NCBI RefSeq assembly: GCF_000720765.1
Contig: NZ_JODC01000003.1
Coordinates: 767,589 to 831,588 of the forward strand
DNA length: 64,000 nt
DNA from: Streptomyces sp. NRRL S-646
GTDB lineage: Bacteria; Actinomycetota; Actinomycetes; Streptomycetales; Streptomycetaceae
Direction of reading: 5' to 3'
The position numbers and the translations under genes were made by a program. The notes beneath the pieces are model-generated. The model made no database searches and was not told the DNA's origin. It saw only the letters and a program-made list of their open reading frames with translations. Below, piece after piece: positions 1 to 9,566 of this stretch (positions are counted from its first letter, which is position 1; the number at the start of each line of letters is the position of its first letter).

Positions 1-382
1 CACCGGTACCGGGCGACGCGGGCTTCAGGAGCACGACGCCGGCAGCCTTCTCACCCTGGATGGGGTGCGGGATGGTGCCCTGGATACGGGGGACCTTGAA
101 GAAGTGCTTCTTGGCCTCCTCAACACCCTTGGCGATGGCGGCCGGCACCTCCTTGGCCTTGCCGTAACCGACACCCACGGTGCCGTCACCGTCGCCCACC
201 ACGACCAGCGCGGTGAAGCTGAAGCGACGACCACCCTTCACAACCTTGGCGACACGGTTGATCGCGACGACACGCTCAACGTAAGCAGTCTTCTCGGCGG
301 CGGCTGCGCCACCGTCACGACCCTTACGGTCCCGCCGCTCGCCGCCACCGGCACCGCCACCGCGGCGCTGGGGTCCAGCCAT
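1..382 (-). CDS. rpsE: 30S ribosomal protein S5 (3' end cut by window edge)
   Basis: Small-subunit protein that helps decoding accuracy and tRNA selection. The first 127 residues are visible. A Gly/Arg-rich N-terminal extension of about 30 residues, usual in Streptomyces, precedes the S5 double-stranded-RNA-binding domain ([14 protein letters not shown], then [15 protein letters not shown]). The ATG at 382 follows a GAGGTAATCC-type ribosome site. It lies in the spc operon 36 bases after rplR; the C-terminal part runs off the left edge. Confidence 0.97.
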   Translation of the reverse strand, partial: MAGPQRRGGGAGGGERRDRKGRDGGAAAAEKTAYVERVVAINRVAKVVKGGRRFSFTALVVVGDGDGTVGVGYGKAKEVPAAIAKGVEEAKKHFFKVPRIQGTIPHPIQGEKAAGVVLLKPASPGTG

Positions 383-418
383 TGGATTACCTCTCTCTTT
401 CCGCTAGCTACGAGCGGC

Positions 419-802
419 TCAGAACTTGAGCCCGGCTTCGCGGGCGGCGTCCGCCAGGGCAGCGATGCGCCCGGCGTACTGGTTGCCACCACGGTCGAAC
501 ACGACAGCCTCGACACCGGCGGCCTTGGCGCGCTCGGCGACCAGGGCGCCGACCTGCTTGGCCTGCGCGGACTTGTCGCCCTCGCCACCGCGGATCGAGG
601 TGTCCAGGGTGGACGCCGACGCAAGGGTGTGACCCTTGATGTCGTCGATCACCTGGGCCACGATGTGGCGGTTCGAGCGGGTAACGACCAGACGCGGACG
701 CTCCGCCGTTCCGTTGATGTTCTTACGGATCCGGATGTGGCGGCGCTTGATCGCGGCGCGCTTGTAGGCGTCGCCCTTGAGGATCTTCTGTCCGTATGCC
801 AT
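419..802 (-). CDS. rplR: 50S ribosomal protein L18
   Basis: 127 residues, full length. Binds 5S rRNA and docks it on the 50S central protuberance with L5. The N-terminus is the usual basic arm ([14 protein letters not shown]) followed by the conserved [14 protein letters not shown] strand, and the C-terminus keeps [23 protein letters not shown] start, 3 bases after the rplF stop, so translational coupling is likely. Confidence 0.98.
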   Translation of the reverse strand: MAYGQKILKGDAYKRAAIKRRHIRIRKNINGTAERPRLVVTRSNRHIVAQVIDDIKGHTLASASTLDTSIRGGEGDKSAQAKQVGALVAERAKAAGVEAVVFDRGGNQYAGRIAALADAAREAGLKF

Positions 803-805
803 GGC

Positions 806-1345
806 TTACTTACCCGCCTTTCCGACCTTGCGGCGGATGACTTCGCCCTCGTACTTGACGCCCTTGGCCTTGTACGGGTCGGGCTTGCGCAGCTTGCGGA
901 TGTTGGCCGCAACCTCGCCGACCTTCTGCTTGTCGATGCCCTCGACCGAGAACCGGGTGGGGGCCTCCACCTTGAAGGTGATGCCCTCGGGGGCCTCGAC
1001 GGTGATCGGGTGGCTGTAGCCGAGAGCGAACTCGAGGTTCGAACCCTTGGCGGTCACGCGGTAACCGACACCGCTGATCTCGAGCTTCTTCACGTAACCC
1101 TGGGTCACGCCGGTGATCATGTTCGCCACCAGCGTGCGGGACAGGCCGTGCAGGGCCTTGCTCTGACGCTCGTCGTTGGGGCGGGTGACGTTCAGAACGC
1201 CGTCCTCACCCTTGGCGATCTCGATCGGCGCCACGACGGTGTGGGTCAGCGAGCCCTTGGGGCCCTTGACCGAGACCGTCTGGCCGTCGATGGTGACGTC
1301 CACGCCGGCGGGAACCGTGATGGGGAGCTTGCCAATACGCGACAT
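806..1345 (-). CDS. rplF: 50S ribosomal protein L6
   Basis: 179 residues, the normal length. Two tandem L6 domains with the C-terminal signature [14 protein letters not shown]. Sits near the GTPase centre and contacts the sarcin-ricin loop. ATG start at 1345 with a GGAGGAAACAGCT ribosome site. 24 bases downstream of rpsH in the spc operon. Confidence 0.98.
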   Translation of the reverse strand: MSRIGKLPITVPAGVDVTIDGQTVSVKGPKGSLTHTVVAPIEIAKGEDGVLNVTRPNDERQSKALHGLSRTLVANMITGVTQGYVKKLEISGVGYRVTAKGSNLEFALGYSHPITVEAPEGITFKVEAPTRFSVEGIDKQKVGEVAANIRKLRKPDPYKAKGVKYEGEVIRRKVGKAGK

Positions 1346-1369
1346 AGCTGTTTCCTCCGTTCCCTTCCG

Positions 1370-1768
1370 CTACCAGACGTAGGCGAGGACTTCCCCACCC
1401 ACGCCCTTCTTGCCGGCCTGCTTGTCGGTGAGGAGCCCGTGCGACGTGGAGATGATCGCCACGCCGAGGCCGCCGAGCACCTTCGGCAGGTTGGTGGACT
1501 TCGCGTACACCCGGAGACCGGGCTTGGAGATCCGCTTGATGCCCGCGATGGAGCGCTCACGGTTCGGGCCGAACTTCAGCTCGAGAACGAGGTTCTTGCC
1601 GACCTCGGCGTCCTCGACCTTCCAGCCCGTGATGAAGCCCTCCTGCTGGAGGATCTCCGCGATGTGCGACTTGATCTTCGATGCCGGCATCGACACGGAG
1701 TCGTGGTATGCCGAGTTCGCGTTCCGCAGACGCGTAAGCATGTCTGCGATCGGATCAGTCATGGTCAT
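1370..1768 (-). CDS. rpsH: 30S ribosomal protein S8
   Basis: 132 residues. Binds the central domain of 16S rRNA and, in E. coli, represses the spc operon. Starts [18 protein letters not shown] and ends [13 protein letters not shown]...GGEVLAYVW, both typical. A second in-frame ATG two codons later is possible. About 210 bases separate it from rpsN, longer than other gaps in this operon. Confidence 0.98.
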   Translation of the reverse strand: MTMTDPIADMLTRLRNANSAYHDSVSMPASKIKSHIAEILQQEGFITGWKVEDAEVGKNLVLELKFGPNRERSIAGIKRISKPGLRVYAKSTNLPKVLGGLGVAIISTSHGLLTDKQAGKKGVGGEVLAYVW

Positions 1769-1978
1769 GAATTGGCCTTCGGCCTCTCTCGCCGGGGTTT
1801 CCAGGTGCCCATCCCTCTCCTCGATCCGAGACGAGGCGGGTGCGGTGCGGTGGACCTACGGCGTAGTAAGTCGTACGGGCGTCAGGGCGCCCAACCCTCC
1901 TAGCCTAAGCCATGGAGGGGTGGGCCCCTGACCAAACCCTTTGCTTACCGAGAGCTTCAGGTATCCCCAAGTAGGGGA

Positions 1979-2164
1979 TTACCAGGAGCTCTTGGTCACG
2001 CCCGGCAGCTCGCCACGGTGAGCCATCTCACGAAGGCACACGCGGCACAGGCCGAACTTGCGGTACACGGAGTGGGGACGGCCGCAGCGCTGGCAGCGCG
2101 TGTAGCCACGCACGCCGAACTTGGGCTTGCGAGCAGCCTTCGCGATCAGAGCCTTCTTCGCCAT
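1979..2164 (-). CDS. rpsZ: 30S ribosomal protein S14 type Z (zinc-binding form)
   Basis: 61 residues beginning [24 protein letters not shown]. Two CxxC pairs (RCQRCGRP and GLCRVC) make the four-Cys zinc knuckle of the short C+ S14; the long zinc-free paralogue is usually elsewhere in Streptomyces. The ATG at 2164 is preferred to a GTG three codons upstream because that would lengthen the conserved N-terminus. rpsZ is the zinc-form name; rpsN is also used. Confidence 0.95.
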   Translation of the reverse strand: MAKKALIAKAARKPKFGVRGYTRCQRCGRPHSVYRKFGLCRVCLREMAHRGELPGVTKSSW

Positions 2165-2169
2165 CTCGC

Positions 2170-2727
2170 TCACGCCTCCTTGAAGGGGAAGCCGAGGTGA
2201 CGAAGGAGCGCACGGCCCTCAGCGTCGTTGGTCGCCGTGGTCACCACGGTGATGTCCATACCCCGGACGCGGTCGATCTTGTCCTGGTCGATCTCGTGGA
2301 ACATGACCTGCTCCGTGAGACCGAAGGTGTAGTTGCCACGGCCGTCGAACTGCTTGGGGGACAGACCACGGAAGTCGCGGATGCGCGGCAGCGCGAGCGA
2401 CAGGGTGCGGTCCAGGAACTCCCACATGCGGTCGCCACGGAGCGTGACGTGGGCACCGATCGGCTGACCCTCACGCAGCTTGAACTGCGCGATGGACTTG
2501 CGGGCCTTGGTGACGGCCGGCTTCTGACCGGTGATCGTGGTGAGGTCGCGAATCGCGCCGTCGATCAGCTTGGAGTCGCGGGCGGCGTCGCCCACACCCA
2601 TGTTGACCACGATCTTGACGAGGCCGGGGATCTGCATGACGTTCTCGTACTTGAACTCGTCACGCAGCTTGCCCGCGATCTCCTCGCGGTACTTCGTCTT
2701 GAGACGCGGAGTGGTGGTGGTAGCCAT
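2170..2727 (-). CDS. rplE: 50S ribosomal protein L5
   Basis: 185 residues. 5S rRNA-binding protein of the central protuberance that contacts P-site tRNA. Core motifs [32 protein letters not shown] and LPRIRDFRG are visible. Its ATG overlaps the TGA of rplX (ATGA), so the two are translationally coupled. Confidence 0.98.
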   Translation of the reverse strand: MATTTTPRLKTKYREEIAGKLRDEFKYENVMQIPGLVKIVVNMGVGDAARDSKLIDGAIRDLTTITGQKPAVTKARKSIAQFKLREGQPIGAHVTLRGDRMWEFLDRTLSLALPRIRDFRGLSPKQFDGRGNYTFGLTEQVMFHEIDQDKIDRVRGMDITVVTTATNDAEGRALLRHLGFPFKEA

Positions 2728-3050
2728 CAGATGTCCTCACCCGTCCGCTTGGCAACGCGGATCTTGTTGCCCTCGTCGTCGAAGCGGTAACCGACACGCG
2801 TGACGACCTTGTTGCCGTCCTTCTCAACGACCAGCTGGACGTTGGAGACGTGGATCGGCGCCTCGGTCGTGACGATGCCGCCGGCCTGCGAACCGCTGGC
2901 GGTCGGGCCGGCCTTGGTGTGCTTCTTGACCCGGTTGACACCCTCGACCAGGACGCGCTCCTCGCGCGGGTAAGCGGCAATGACCTTGCCCTGCTTGCCC
3001 TTGTCCTTGCCGGTGATGACCTGAACCAGGTCGCCCTTCTTGATCTTCAT
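2727..3050 (-). CDS. rplX: 50S ribosomal protein L24
   Basis: 107 residues. Early assembly protein near the exit tunnel. N-terminal KOW motif [24 protein letters not shown] start. Two bases after rplN and overlapping rplE. Confidence 0.98.
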   Translation of the reverse strand: MKIKKGDLVQVITGKDKGKQGKVIAAYPREERVLVEGVNRVKKHTKAGPTASGSQAGGIVTTEAPIHVSNVQLVVEKDGNKVVTRVGYRFDDEGNKIRVAKRTGEDI

Positions 3051-3052
3051 GC

Positions 3053-3421
3053 TTACAGCACCTCCGGAGCCAGCGAGATGATCTTCATGAACTTCTTCTC
3101 GCGCAGCTCACGCCCGACCGGGCCGAAGATGCGGGTGCCGCGAGGGTCACCGTCGTTCTTCAGAATGACGGCGGCGTTCTCGTCGAAGCGGATGTACGAG
3201 CCGTCCGGACGGCGGCGCTCCTTGACGGTGCGAACGATGACCGCCTTGACGACGTCACCCTTCTTCACGTTGCCACCGGGGATCGCGTCCTTGACGGTGG
3301 CGACGATGACGTCACCGATGCCCGCGTAGCGGCGACCGGAGCCACCGAGCACACGGATGCAAAGGATCTCCTTCGCACCAGTGTTGTCGGCGACACGCAG
3401 TCGCGACTCCTGCTGGATCAC
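3053..3421 (-). CDS. rplN: 50S ribosomal protein L14
   Basis: 122 residues, the bacterial standard. Starts with GTG ([20 protein letters not shown]), preceded by AGGAGATAGAC. It forms inter-subunit bridges. It is separated from rpsQ by 202 bases of hairpin-rich sequence, which is unusual for this operon. Confidence 0.98.
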   Translation of the reverse strand: MIQQESRLRVADNTGAKEILCIRVLGGSGRRYAGIGDVIVATVKDAIPGGNVKKGDVVKAVIVRTVKERRRPDGSYIRFDENAAVILKNDGDPRGTRIFGPVGRELREKKFMKIISLAPEVL

Positions 3422-3484
3422 GTCTATCTCCTGTTTGTCTGCCGGTTCCCTCCGGGGGATGCACCGGAGAGCCTGGCGGAACCG

Positions 3485-3620
3485 TCCTGCGAGTAGCTCC
3501 CGCAGGAATTACTTACGCCTCTTGAAGGCGGCGACCCGCGCCGGGGGCTTCACCGCGGCCAGGCCCGAAGGCCTGGGTGGCAGAGCCCCCAGCGAGGGGC
3601 AGCGGGGGCGAACCCCCGCT
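3485..3620 (-). other. Run of three hairpins in the rpsQ-rplN gap
   Basis: Read in the direction of transcription: AGCGGGGG-TTCG-CCCCCGCT (3601-3620), CCAGGCC-TTCG-GGCCTGG (3559-3576), then a TCCTGCG/CGCAGGA stem (3485-3507). Two have perfect stems closed by UUCG loops. There is no T-run, so these look like RNA-stability or ribosomal-protein-binding elements, or weak attenuators, not complete intrinsic terminators. A short open frame here is not convincing. Confidence 0.55.
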
Positions 3621-3623
3621 TGA

Positions 3624-3911
3624 CTACTTCGCCTTCTCGAGGATCTCGACGACGCGCCAGCGCTTCGTCGCGGACAGCGGCCGGGTCTCCGCGAGGAGGA
3701 CACGGTCGCCGACACCCGCGGCGTTCTGCTCGTCGTGCGCCTTGAGCTTGTTCGTACGGCGGATGACCTTGCCGTACAGCGCGTGCTTCACGCGGTCCTC
3801 GACAGCGACGACGACGGTCTTGTCCATCTTGTCGCTGACGACGAGACCCTCACGGGTCTTGCGGGCGCCACGTGCGGTCGTCTGCTCTTCAGTCACATTG
3901 CTCTCGCTCAT
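3624..3911 (-). CDS. rpsQ: 30S ribosomal protein S17
   Basis: 95 residues. Early 16S rRNA binder with an OB fold. Core [20 protein letters not shown] and the C-terminal strand [23 protein letters not shown] are present, with a short Streptomyces N-terminal extension. Its start overlaps the rpmC stop by one base. Confidence 0.98.
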   Translation of the reverse strand: MSESNVTEEQTTARGARKTREGLVVSDKMDKTVVVAVEDRVKHALYGKVIRRTNKLKAHDEQNAAGVGDRVLLAETRPLSATKRWRVVEILEKAK

Positions 3912-4135
3912 CAGGCGTTCTCCACCGTTTCGATGCCCAGCTCACGCTCGCGCATCAGGGTGTAGATCCGCGCGATGTCCTTGCGGACCGCCTTCAGACG
4001 GCCGTGGTTCTCGAGCTGACCAGTCGCCGCCTGGAAGCGGAGATTGAACAGCTCTTCCTTGGACTCGCGGAGCTTCGCCAGAAGCTCCTCGTTGCCCAGC
4101 TCGCGCAGCTCGGACGCCTTGGTACCGGCCGACAT
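3911..4135 (-). CDS. rpmC: 50S ribosomal protein L29
   Basis: 74 residues, helical hairpin near the tunnel exit ([26 protein letters not shown], shown here only as family features). The ATG at 4135 overlaps the last base of the rplP TGA; a GTG one codon upstream is also in frame, but the ATG fits the coupled layout better. Confidence 0.97.
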   Translation of the reverse strand: MSAGTKASELRELGNEELLAKLRESKEELFNLRFQAATGQLENHGRLKAVRKDIARIYTLMRERELGIETVENA

Positions 4136-4554
4136 CACGCTTCACCTGCCTCGCGCTTGACGATCCGGCACTTCATCGGCAGCTTGTGAGCGGCACGAGT
4201 GAGGGCCTCACGCGCAATCTTCTCGTTGGGGTACGACAGCTCGAACATCACGCGTCCGGGCTTGACGTTGGCGATCCACCACTCCGGAGAACCCTTACCG
4301 GAACCCATGCGGGTCTCGGCAGGCTTCTTGGTGAGGGGACGGTCCGGGTAGATGTTGATCCAGACCTTGCCACCACGCTTGATGTGACGCGTCATGGCGA
4401 TACGAGCGGCCTCGATCTGGCGGTTCGTCACGTACGCCGGGGTGAGCGCCTGGATGCCGTACTCGCCGAACGCAACCTGCGTGCCACCCTTGGCAGCGCC
4501 GGAGCGCTTCGGGTGGTGCTGCTTGCGGTGCTTGACCCTACGGGGGATCAGCAT
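4135..4554 (-). CDS. rplP: 50S ribosomal protein L16
   Basis: 139 residues. Organises the A-site side of the 50S subunit. Starts [17 protein letters not shown]; conserved [15 protein letters not shown] and [14 protein letters not shown]. Five bases after rpsC. Confidence 0.98.
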   Translation of the reverse strand: MLIPRRVKHRKQHHPKRSGAAKGGTQVAFGEYGIQALTPAYVTNRQIEAARIAMTRHIKRGGKVWINIYPDRPLTKKPAETRMGSGKGSPEWWIANVKPGRVMFELSYPNEKIAREALTRAAHKLPMKCRIVKREAGEA

Positions 4555-4559
4555 GTCGG

Positions 4560-5384
4560 TCAGGCCTCCGTTCCGGTGCTCTCAGCCGGAGCGGCGGCGG
4601 GGGCCTCGGCCTTGGGGGCCTCGGCGCCGGCAGCCTGCTGCGGCTTGCGACCGCGCCGCTCGCCACCGCGGCCACCACGGGCCGGGCGGTCGGAGCCGCC
4701 ACCGCGAGCCGGGCGGTTACCCGCACGGGCGGCAGCGTTCTCGGCGCGGACCTCGGCGATGTTCTTGACGTCGCCCTTGTAGATCCAGACCTTCACACCG
4801 ATGCGGCCGAAGGTCGTCTTGGCCTCGAAGAAGCCGTAGTCCACGTTCGCGCGGAGCGTGTGCAGGGGCACACGGCCCTCGCGGTAGAACTCCGAGCGGG
4901 ACATCTCGGCGCCGCCGAGGCGGCCACCGCACTGGATCTTGATGCCCTTGGCGCCGGCCTTCATCGCCGACTGCATGCTCTTGCGCATGGCACGGCGGAA
5001 GGAGACGCGGGAGGAGAGCTGCTCGGCAACGGCCTGCGCAACCAGCTGAGCGTCGGTCTCGGGGTTCTTGACCTCGAGGATGTTCAGCTGGACCTGCTTG
5101 CCCGTGAGCTTCTCGAGGTCACCGCGGATGCGGTCGGCCTCGGCGCCACGGCGGCCGATGACGATGCCCGGACGAGCGGTGTGGATGTCCACACGCACGC
5201 GGTCACGGGTGCGCTCGATCTCAACCTTCGAGATACCGGCGCGCTCCATGCCGGACGTCATCATCCGACGGATGGCGACGTCTTCCTTGACGTAGTCCTT
5301 GTACAGCTTGTCGGCGTACCACCGGGACTTGAAGTCCGTGGTGACACCGAGCCGGAACCCATGCGGGTTAACCTTCTGGCCCAT
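4560..5384 (-). CDS. rpsC: 30S ribosomal protein S3
   Basis: 274 residues. Forms the mRNA entry tunnel with S4 and S5. N-terminal KH domain ([39 protein letters not shown]) and C-terminal S3 domain. The last 60 residues or so are a Gly/Arg then Ala/Pro/Glu-rich tail, longer than in E. coli and typical for actinomycetes. One-base overlap with rplV. Confidence 0.98.
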   Translation of the reverse strand: MGQKVNPHGFRLGVTTDFKSRWYADKLYKDYVKEDVAIRRMMTSGMERAGISKVEIERTRDRVRVDIHTARPGIVIGRRGAEADRIRGDLEKLTGKQVQLNILEVKNPETDAQLVAQAVAEQLSSRVSFRRAMRKSMQSAMKAGAKGIKIQCGGRLGGAEMSRSEFYREGRVPLHTLRANVDYGFFEAKTTFGRIGVKVWIYKGDVKNIAEVRAENAAARAGNRPARGGGSDRPARGGRGGERRGRKPQQAAGAEAPKAEAPAAAPAESTGTEA

Positions 5385-5731
5385 TACCGGGTTCCTTCCT
5401 TGCTGCTGACGACCACGGTGATGTGGCTGGTCCGCTTGCGGATCCGGTAGGCACGGCCCTGGGCGCGCGGCCGGAACCGCTTCAGGGTCGGGCCCTCGTC
5501 GACGTACGCCTCGGAGATGAAGAGGCTGTCGGCGTCGGTGTGGTCGTAGTTGTGCGCGGCGTTGGCAATGGCGCTGTCGAGCACCTTGCCGACGGGCACG
5601 GAGGCTGCCTGCGGAGCGAATCGCAGAACAGCCTGAGCCTCCGTGGCATCCATGCCACGGATAAGGTCCACCACGCGGCGGGCCTTCATGGGCGTAACGC
5701 GGATGTACCGCGCCTGGGCCCTGGCTTCCAT
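5384..5731 (-). CDS. rplV: 50S ribosomal protein L22
   Basis: 115 residues. Lines the exit tunnel through its beta-hairpin; site of macrolide-resistance mutations. Motifs [19 protein letters not shown] and [23 protein letters not shown] start. Confidence 0.98.
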   Translation of the reverse strand: MEARAQARYIRVTPMKARRVVDLIRGMDATEAQAVLRFAPQAASVPVGKVLDSAIANAAHNYDHTDADSLFISEAYVDEGPTLKRFRPRAQGRAYRIRKRTSHITVVVSSKEGTR

Positions 5732-5775
5732 GGTTGTCCCTCTCAGTTACTTACGTGTCTGAATGCGATCCGCTA

Positions 5776-6057
5776 CTAGCGGCGCTTCGACTTCCGGTCG
5801 TCCTTGACGTGGCCCCGGAAGGTGCGCGTCGGCGAGAACTCGCCGAGCTTGTGGCCGACCATCGACTCGGTGACGAACACCGGGATGTGGGTCTTGCCGT
5901 TGTGCACCGCGATCGTGTGGCCGAGCATGGCCGGGACGATCATCGAGCGACGGGACCAGGTCTTGATGACGTTCTTGGAACCAGCTTCGTTCTGAGCATC
6001 CACCTTCTTGGCGAGGTGCTCGTCGACGAAGGGCCCCTTCTTGAGACTGCGCGGCAT
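5776..6057 (-). CDS. rpsS: 30S ribosomal protein S19
   Basis: 93 residues. Head protein beside the A site. [15 protein letters not shown] and [20 protein letters not shown] identify it. 12 bases after rplB. Confidence 0.98.
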   Translation of the reverse strand: MPRSLKKGPFVDEHLAKKVDAQNEAGSKNVIKTWSRRSMIVPAMLGHTIAVHNGKTHIPVFVTESMVGHKLGEFSPTRTFRGHVKDDRKSKRR

Positions 6058-6069
6058 CTAAACCCGCTC

Positions 6070-6906
6070 CTAGCGCTTCTTGTTCGTCTTGCGGCGGCGG
6101 ACGATGTACTTGTTCGACGCCTTCTTGGGCGAACGAGTACGACCTTCCTTCTGACCCCAGGGGCTGACCGGGTGGCGACCACCGGAGGTCTTGCCCTCAC
6201 CACCACCGTGCGGGTGGTCAACCGGGTTCATCGCCACACCGCGAACGGTCGGGCGGACGCCCAGCCAGCGCTTGCGGCCGGCCTTGCCCCAGTTGATGTT
6301 GCTCTGCTCGGCGTTGCCGACCTCGCCGACCGTGGCGCGGCAGCGCTGGTCGACCAGGCGGATCTCACCGGACGGCATGCGGAGGTGGGCGAGCGAGCCC
6401 TCCTTCGCGAGCAGCTGTACGGAGGCACCGGCGGAGCGGGCGAACTTGGCGCCGCCGCCCGGACGAAGCTCCACGGAGTGGATCGTCGTACCGACCGGGA
6501 TGTTGCGCAGCGCCAGGTTGTTGCCGGGCTTGATGTCGGCGCCGGGGCCGTTCTCGATCCGGTCGCCCTGGGTCAGGCCCTTCGGCGCCAGGATGTAGCG
6601 CTTCTCGCCGTCCGCGTAGTGGAGCAGCGCGATGCGCGCGGTGCGGTTGGGGTCGTACTCGATGTGCGCGACCTTCGCCGGCACGCCGTCCTTGTCGTGA
6701 CGACGGAAGTCGATCACTCGGTAGGCGCGCTTGTGTCCGCCACCCTGGTGGCGAACGGTCACACGACCGGCGTTGTTACGGCCGCCCTTGCTGTGCAGCG
6801 GGCGGACCAGCGACTTCTCCGGCGTGGACCGCGTGACCTCGACGAAGTCGGCGACGCTGGAGCCACGACGGCCCGGCGTAGTCGGCTTGTACTTGCGGAT
6901 TCCCAT
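6070..6906 (-). CDS. rplB: 50S ribosomal protein L2
   Basis: 278 residues. Needed for subunit association and peptidyl transferase activity. Contains the near-universal [19 protein letters not shown] with the His residue near the catalytic centre. Ends with a basic RRRKTNKKR tail. Confidence 0.99.
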   Translation of the reverse strand: MGIRKYKPTTPGRRGSSVADFVEVTRSTPEKSLVRPLHSKGGRNNAGRVTVRHQGGGHKRAYRVIDFRRHDKDGVPAKVAHIEYDPNRTARIALLHYADGEKRYILAPKGLTQGDRIENGPGADIKPGNNLALRNIPVGTTIHSVELRPGGGAKFARSAGASVQLLAKEGSLAHLRMPSGEIRLVDQRCRATVGEVGNAEQSNINWGKAGRKRWLGVRPTVRGVAMNPVDHPHGGGEGKTSGGRHPVSPWGQKEGRTRSPKKASNKYIVRRRKTNKKR

Positions 6907-6944
6907 TTCTCAGTCCTCGTCCGATATCGGACGATCCGACCCGC

Positions 6945-7364
6945 TTACGCGGTCGGACCGCCGAAGATGTCGATACGGTCGCCCTCGGCGAGGGTCACGA
7001 TCGCGCGCTTGGTGGCCGCACGCTGGCCGAAGCCGGTGCGGGTCCGCTTGCGCTTGCCGATGCGGTTGATCGTGTTGACCCCGGTGACCTTGACCGAGAA
7101 GACCGCCTGGACGGCCTGCTTGATCTGGGTCTTGTTGGCGCTCGGGTCGACGATGAACGTGTACTTGTTCTCGTCGAGAAGCGCGTAGCTCTTCTCGGAG
7201 ACGACCGGCTTCAGCAGGACGTCACGGGGGTCCGTGTACGACTTGCTCAGCGGGGTCTCGACCGTGTTCTTGCCCTCGGCCTCGTGGCGGCGCGCCTTGG
7301 CGACGCGCGCGGCCTTGGCGGCCTTCGCAGCCTTGGAGGCAATGCTCGGGTGACGCGTAGCCAT
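6945..7364 (-). CDS. rplW: 50S ribosomal protein L23
   Basis: 139 residues. Exit-tunnel protein, docking site of trigger factor and SRP. The ATG at 7364 ([18 protein letters not shown]) overlaps the rplD TGA. An Ala/Lys-rich N-terminal extension of about 35 residues precedes the core ([19 protein letters not shown]), as in other Streptomyces. Longer upstream reading is only frame continuation inside rplD. Confidence 0.97.
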   Translation of the reverse strand: MATRHPSIASKAAKAAKAARVAKARRHEAEGKNTVETPLSKSYTDPRDVLLKPVVSEKSYALLDENKYTFIVDPSANKTQIKQAVQAVFSVKVTGVNTINRIGKRKRTRTGFGQRAATKRAIVTLAEGDRIDIFGGPTA

Positions 7365-8020
7365 CAGGCCTCGCTCCCTTCGGTGTCGTTGGCCTTCGGG
7401 CCGGCGACGAAGGACTCGAGAGCGGCCTGGGTGAAGACCACGTCGTCCGAGACGATCACGTCGTACGTGTTCAGCTGGCCCGGCTCCAGGATGTGCACCT
7501 GGGGCAGGTTGCGGGCGGACAGCCACGCGGCCTCGTCGGCGCGGTCGACGACCAGGAGCAGGTTCTTGCGCTCCGAGATCTTGCCGAACAGCGTCTTGGC
7601 GGCCTTCGTGGACGGGGTCTCGCCCTCGATCACGCCGGTGACGACGTGGATGCGGTTGTGGCGGGCCCGGTCGGTGAGGGCGTGACGCAGAGCGGCAGCC
7701 TTCATCTTCTTCGGGGTCCGCTGCGAGTAGTCACGCGGCTGCGGGCCGTGGACGACGCCACCGCCGGCGAACTGGGGCGCGCGGGTAGAGCCCTGGCGCG
7801 CACGGCCGGTGCCCTTCTGACGGTAAGGCTTCTTACCGCCACCACGAACCTCGCCGCGGGTCTTGGTCTTGTGCGTGCCCTGACGGGCAGCCGCGTTCTG
7901 CGCGACGACGACCTGGTGGATCAGCGGGATACTGACCTTCTCCACGCCGAAGATCTCCGCGGGGAGCTCGACGCTACCGGTCTTCTCGCCGGCAGGCGAA
8001 AGGATGTCAACAGTGCTCAT
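7364..8020 (-). CDS. rplD: 50S ribosomal protein L4
   Basis: 218 residues starting [20 protein letters not shown]. The tunnel loop is visible ([20 protein letters not shown]). In E. coli L4 represses the S10 operon; no E. coli-type leader could be recognised here. The start at 8020 is 7 bases downstream of rplC; an upstream in-frame extension inside rplC is rejected. Confidence 0.98.
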   Translation of the reverse strand: MSTVDILSPAGEKTGSVELPAEIFGVEKVSIPLIHQVVVAQNAAARQGTHKTKTRGEVRGGGKKPYRQKGTGRARQGSTRAPQFAGGGVVHGPQPRDYSQRTPKKMKAAALRHALTDRARHNRIHVVTGVIEGETPSTKAAKTLFGKISERKNLLLVVDRADEAAWLSARNLPQVHILEPGQLNTYDVIVSDDVVFTQAALESFVAGPKANDTEGSEA

Positions 8021-8027
8021 CGGTACC

Positions 8028-8672
8028 TCAGGCCCCCTTGGCCGCGGTGCGGACCAGGACGAGGCCGCCGTTCGGACCGGGAACCGCGCCCTTGATGAGC
8101 AGCAGACCCTTCTCCGCGTCAACGGCGTGGACGGTCAGGTTCTGGGTGGTGACCCGCTCATTGCCCATACGACCCGCCATGCGGAGGCCCTTGAACACAC
8201 GGCCCGGGGTGGCGCAGCCACCGATGGAACCGGGAGAGCGGTGCTTGCGCTGGGTGCCGTGTCCGGCGCCGAGGCCCTTGAAGTTGTGACGCTTCATGAC
8301 ACCGGCGAAGCCCTTGCCCTTGCTCTTGCCGGTCACGTCGACCTTGATGCCGGCCTCGAACACCTCGGCGGTGATCTCCTGGCCGAGGGTGTACTCGCTG
8401 GCGTCAGCGGTACGGATCTCGACGAGGTGGCGGCGGGGAGTGACGTCGGCCTTGGCGAAGTGGCCCTTGAGGGGCTTGTTCACCTTGCGCGGGTCGATCT
8501 CGCCGAACGCGATCTGGACGGACTCGTAGCCGTCGGCGTCGTTCGTACGGACCTGGGTGACGACGTTGGGGCCGGCCTTGACGACGGTGACCGGAACAAC
8601 GCGGTTGTTCTCGTCCCACACCTGCGTCATGCCGAGCTTCTCGCCCAGGATGCCCTTGATCTGCTTAGCCAT
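8028..8672 (-). CDS. rplC: 50S ribosomal protein L3
   Basis: 214 residues. Early assembly protein reaching the peptidyl transferase centre. Starts [20 protein letters not shown]; conserved core [20 protein letters not shown]. 17 bases after rpsJ. Confidence 0.99.
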   Translation of the reverse strand: MAKQIKGILGEKLGMTQVWDENNRVVPVTVVKAGPNVVTQVRTNDADGYESVQIAFGEIDPRKVNKPLKGHFAKADVTPRRHLVEIRTADASEYTLGQEITAEVFEAGIKVDVTGKSKGKGFAGVMKRHNFKGLGAGHGTQRKHRSPGSIGGCATPGRVFKGLRMAGRMGNERVTTQNLTVHAVDAEKGLLLIKGAVPGPNGGLVLVRTAAKGA

Positions 8673-8689
8673 TCTCAGATCACCGACCC

Positions 8690-8998
8690 TCAGAGCTTGA
8701 TCTCGATGTCGACACCGGCCGGGAGGTCGAGTCGCATCAGAGAGTCAACGGTCTTGGGCGTCGGGTCGAGGATGTCGATCAGGCGCTTGTGCGTGCGCAT
8801 CTCGAAGTGCTCGCGCGAGTCCTTGTACTTGTGCGGCGACTTGATGACGCAGTACACGTTCTTCTCAGTGGGCAGCGGCACCGGGCCCGCGACCGACGCA
8901 CCAGTGCGAGTCACCGTCTCGACGATCTTCTTCGCCGAGGAGTCGATGACCTCGTGGTCGTAGGCCTTGAGCCGGATGCGGATCTTCTGTCCCGCCAT
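8690..8998 (-). CDS. rpsJ: 30S ribosomal protein S10 (NusE), first gene of the S10 operon
   Basis: 102 residues, the standard length. Ribosomal head protein that also joins NusB in antitermination and binds Nus[20 protein letters not shown] and [15 protein letters not shown] are diagnostic. First gene of a long operon on the minus strand; the promoter and leader lie at 8999-9377. Confidence 0.99.
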   Translation of the reverse strand: MAGQKIRIRLKAYDHEVIDSSAKKIVETVTRTGASVAGPVPLPTEKNVYCVIKSPHKYKDSREHFEMRTHKRLIDILDPTPKTVDSLMRLDLPAGVDIEIKL

Positions 8999-9057
8999 GG
9001 CTACTCAGTAGTCCTTTGTCTCTTCACGCTCTGGAACCCGGTCCTCCGTACGCTCAC

Positions 9058-9085
9058 TCGCCGACCCACGCGGTCGGGCGTGTCG
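9058..9085 (-). promoter_or_regulatory. Conserved leader hairpin of rpsJ (shared with rpsL)
   Basis: 28 bases that match 18225-18252, the rpsL leader, at 27 positions. In RNA sense it forms a CCGACC-GCGTG-GGTCGG stem-loop flanked by CGACAC upstream and CGA downstream. It is 60 bases upstream of the rpsJ start. Conservation between two otherwise unlike leaders argues for a common binding partner or processing site; function unknown. Confidence 0.6.
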
Positions 9086-9349
9086 CGCTTCCGCTGACAC
9101 AGATGTCCCTTGTTCGGACATCCCTTGCCTGGGAAAGAGGTCTACCCGGGTGCCTGGCCAGTGCCGCACTGACACTTCCCGGAAGATTCCCGTACGTCCG
9201 CCCCAGTGCTGCCTTACGGCAGTTAGGGCGACGAGTACTGTGGGACTCGCTTCCGGTCCCCCCGGCGGGAGGCGCGCAGCATCAACACTCGACCGAGCAA
9301 CTCCGACAGTCTGCCATACGGGGCAGGGGCCTGGCCAATCGAGCCGGAG

Positions 9350-9377
9350 AGAATACCCCCAGGGTGACGTAGGTCAA
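9350..9377 (-). promoter_or_regulatory. Probable housekeeping promoter of the S10 operon
   Basis: On the minus strand, TTGACC, a 16-base spacer, then TATTCT. This is close to the HrdB consensus. It would give a leader of about 340 bases before rpsJ, containing several hairpins, among them the element shared with rpsL. Confidence 0.6.
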
Positions 9378-9464
9378 ACCCGCACCCTCGACGCTCGCCG
9401 GACGAGCCCCGGACAGCCGCTCGCTCGCGTTCATGTCCGTGAATAAGAATCAAGCACCTAACTA

Positions 9465-9493
9465 TTGACGCGTCCATAGCAAGCACTTACGTT
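9465..9493 (+). promoter_or_regulatory. Probable promoter of the pectate lyase gene
   Basis: TTGACG, 17-base spacer, TACGTT on the plus strand, 74 bases before the pectate lyase start. The operator palindrome at 9509-9522 lies just downstream, where a bound repressor would block initiation or clearance. Confidence 0.55.
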
Positions 9494-9508
9494 CCCAATC
9501 GGCAGTAC

Positions 9509-9522
9509 GGAAAGCGCTTTCC
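9509..9522 (+). promoter_or_regulatory. LacI-type operator palindrome
   Basis: Perfect palindrome GGAAAGCGCTTTCC with the central CG of LacI/GalR-family operators. It lies between the promoter and the ribosome site (CGGAGG, 9554-9559) of a secreted pectate lyase. A sugar-responsive repressor is the simplest reading; no such regulator gene lies in the window. Confidence 0.55.
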
Positions 9523-9566
9523 CTTGCACGGCACCCCTGGTCACGGACGAACCCGGAGGCACCACC

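Noticed and set aside
3509..3715. 68-residue minus-strand frame ending VAAFKRRK between rpsQ and rplN
   Set aside because: Starts inside rpsQ in another frame, lacks a ribosome site, and the region is explained by hairpins.
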